Origin: an uncultured Hellea sp.
GTDB taxonomy: Bacteria > Pseudomonadota > Alphaproteobacteria > Caulobacterales > Maricaulaceae
Assembly (NCBI GenBank): GCA_905477785.1
Contig: CAJQGR010000007.1
Span: 1-64,000 of the forward strand
Direction of reading: 5' to 3'
DNA length: 64,000 nt
The stretch's first letter is position 1. The number at the start of each line of letters is the position of its first letter. Position numbers and translations under genes: made by a program. Under the pieces are notes generated by a model, which had not been told where the DNA came from, made no database searches, and worked only from the letters and a program-made list of their open reading frames with translations. Below, one piece after another: positions 62,823-64,000 of the stretch.

Positions 62823-64000
62823 CTATTCTTCTAATATTTCAGGAATTAATTTTTTAGCTGGGTTTCGTTCGGAATTTACAGAAATTGCAAAACTCATCGC
62901 TGGGCCTGGCGTTGGCGCAGATTTAGTTTTCAAAACATAATTTGGCGGATCTAGAGACAAATCAAGCCTATGGAATACTCTTGCGATGATAACACCCATC
63001 AGAACTTCAGCCAAATTTTGACCTAAACAACTATGAGGGCCCCGCCCGAATGGTGCATAAACCCCAGGTTTCATATGCTCTTTGCGCTCTTCATTAAATC
63101 TTTCAGGGTCAAAATCTAAAGGGTTAGGAAAATATTCATCCATAAAGTGAGGTACTGAAGTTCCAATAAAAATCAATTCATCTTTTGGAATAAGATATCC
63201 TTCAAACTCCATATCGTGATTAGTAGTTCTCATTTGAGCTACAGCGATTGGCCATAAACGCATTGCTTCTTTCAAGCAGCCTTGAATATAACTAAGATTT
63301 CTTATATCCATCTCTGTTATAGTATCTTTTGAATATAGGTCATCTGCTTCTTTCTGCACTTTTTTCAAAACACCAGGTGTTTTTAGTATCCCGTATGTTG
63401 CAGCAGCAACAGTATTAGCAACAGTGTCTAACCCAGCAACATAGGGACCAGTTAATAAAACACTCAGATCTCGAGATTGAACAAATTCAGGGTCATCAAT
63501 ATGTGCCTGATAAACATCACCAAGAAGATTATCAGGGAGCTCACCACTATCAGCATAAGCCTTAAATTGAGCAATCAACTTCTCACCCAATTCATCAACC
63601 CTTTTACTAGCTTTTTTAAATTTTGGGGATTTCAGAAAAAATTTTGGTCGAACCCGTGCTACCAAAGTGTTCAAAAGAAAAAGTATATTCGTTCTTATAT
63701 CTTTGACATATTCTAATGGAGCATCACCACTCATCATCTCGCCAATCATTTGAACAATCATGTATTGAAAAGCCTCTACCACAGGAATACTTTCTCCCTG
63801 TTTCCAATCTCGGGTGATAGACTTATCACCAATATCAGTAAGCATATGATATTTTCCAGCAGCAGCCTCTCTCGAAAATCCCTTTCTCATTATTGTTCTC
63901 ATTTTACGATGCTCTTCTCCGTCAATTTGAGTGAGTGTTTTAGAGGCTCCAAAATGATCAACAAAGTCTTGCCAAAATTCCTTTGACCGCAGTCCATCTC
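62823..64000 (-). CDS. Cytochrome P450, partial (N terminus beyond window)
   Basis: About 391 residues are visible to the window edge. They include TQIDGEEHRKMRTIMRKGFS (C-helix region), the I-helix VAGLDTVANTV, ExxR in KEAMRLWP, and the haem loop FGRGPHSCLGQNLAE with the thiolate cysteine. The frame is open to base 64000 and no start is visible, so the N terminus is missing. It may oxidise a steroid side chain or ring, but its CYP family cannot be fixed here. It is 9 nt upstream of the Rieske gene. Confidence 0.88.
   Translation of the reverse strand, partial: DGLRSKEFWQDFVDHFGASKTLTQIDGEEHRKMRTIMRKGFSREAAAGKYHMLTDIGDKSITRDWKQGESIPVVEAFQYMIVQMIGEMMSGDAPLEYVKDIRTNILFLLNTLVARVRPKFFLKSPKFKKASKRVDELGEKLIAQFKAYADSGELPDNLLGDVYQAHIDDPEFVQSRDLSVLLTGPYVAGLDTVANTVAAATYGILKTPGVLKKVQKEADDLYSKDTITEMDIRNLSYIQGCLKEAMRLWPIAVAQMRTTNHDMEFEGYLIPKDELIFIGTSVPHFMDEYFPNPLDFDPERFNEERKEHMKPGVYAPFGRGPHSCLGQNLAEVLMGVIIARVFHRLDLSLDPPNYVLKTKSAPTPGPAMSFAISVNSERNPAKKLIPEILEE

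Noticed and set aside
1..64000. KstR/KstR2-type binding sites, CRISPR arrays, tRNAs, insertion sequences
   Set aside because: I looked in the gaps and saw no CAAG/CTTG inverted pair, no regular repeats, no cloverleaf-like element and no transposase reading frame; a computed scan would be needed to exclude weak cases.

Overview
This window is an AT-rich, extremely gene-dense stretch of an aerobic Gram-negative (proteobacterial-type) genome that is almost wholly devoted to steroid catabolism (sterol or bile-salt type). Genes abut or overlap by 1-4 nt, convergent genes share stop codons, no gap reaches 300 bases, and no rRNA, tRNA, CRISPR, insertion sequence or phage gene was seen. The low GC and compaction suggest a streamlined, possibly marine, lineage, but taxonomy cannot be fixed from this window.

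Layout. 1-3194: start of phosphoglucomutase (pgm, minus), then an AtuA-like/crotonase pair (plus). 3206-21269 (minus): one 20-gene apparent operon, largest internal gap 9 nt, from hsaA (promoter end) to a ketosteroid-isomerase homologue. It encodes ring A/B meta-cleavage (hsaA, hsaD, hsaE, hsaG, hsaF, hsaC) and ring C/D degradation (ipdA, ipdB, ipdC, echA20, fadA6, ipdF, a FadE30-like and three other acyl-CoA dehydrogenases, SDR, MaoC). 21395-22909: fadD3-like HIP-CoA ligase. 23000-26253 (plus): SDR, SnoaL/BaiE-like protein, MFS, crotonase. 26250-28824 (minus): methyltransferase, old yellow enzyme, SnoaL/BaiE-like protein. 28936-31366 (plus): hsaB-like flavin reductase with an extra C-terminal domain and two SDRs. 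31376-35878 (minus): sulfotransferase, lipoprotein hydrolase, MFS, SDR. 36047-37753: Delta4-(5alpha)-3-ketosteroid dehydrogenase-like flavoprotein. 37750-39860: exported formylglycine-generating enzyme and a second sulfotransferase. 39952-43195: SDR, DUF1214 protein, two SnoaL-like proteins and an SRPBCC protein. 43207-44163: two Lrp/AsnC regulators. 44323-47847: GMC oxidoreductase and DUF3604 lipoprotein. 47856-52262: crotonase, KshA-like Rieske oxygenase, amidohydrolase-fold protein, acyl-CoA ligase. 52410-54005: two SDRs. 54046-56930: MFS and a FadD19-like ligase that appears to start at CTG. 57058-59393: OYE-type reductase and KshA. 59403-64000: exported beta-propeller-like protein, hydroxysteroid-dehydrogenase-like SDR, third Rieske oxygenase and a cytochrome P450 cut by the window end.

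How it works together (known pathway plus inference): MFS carriers import substrate; the FadD ligases, P450 and beta-oxidation enzymes handle side chains; SDRs, SnoaL/BaiE-like dehydratases, the isomerase, OYEs and the ketosteroid dehydrogenase remodel hydroxyl groups and double bonds; KshA-type oxygenases with HsaA/HsaB open ring B and hydroxylate ring A; HsaC, HsaD, HsaE, HsaF and HsaG take ring A to pyruvate and propionyl-CoA; FadD3, IpdF, FadE30, IpdC, EchA20, IpdAB, FadA6 and the remaining acyl-CoA dehydrogenases dismantle rings C and D. Not seen here: a KshB reductase, a classical Delta1-KstD, side-chain aldolase/SCP-x thiolases, and any TetR-type KstR/KstR2 regulator.

The most novel signal is regulatory. 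Seven of the eight divergent promoter gaps, plus the hsaA promoter, carry copies of a short palindrome (consensus T-R-C-G-Y-A in A/T flanks). In five gaps they form an exact three-site array with centre-to-centre spacings of 24 and 39 bp; three others carry related variants. This looks like an undescribed operator of one regulon covering the island; the two Lrp/AsnC genes, which have an incomplete array of the same kind in their own promoter region, are the only regulator candidates in the window.
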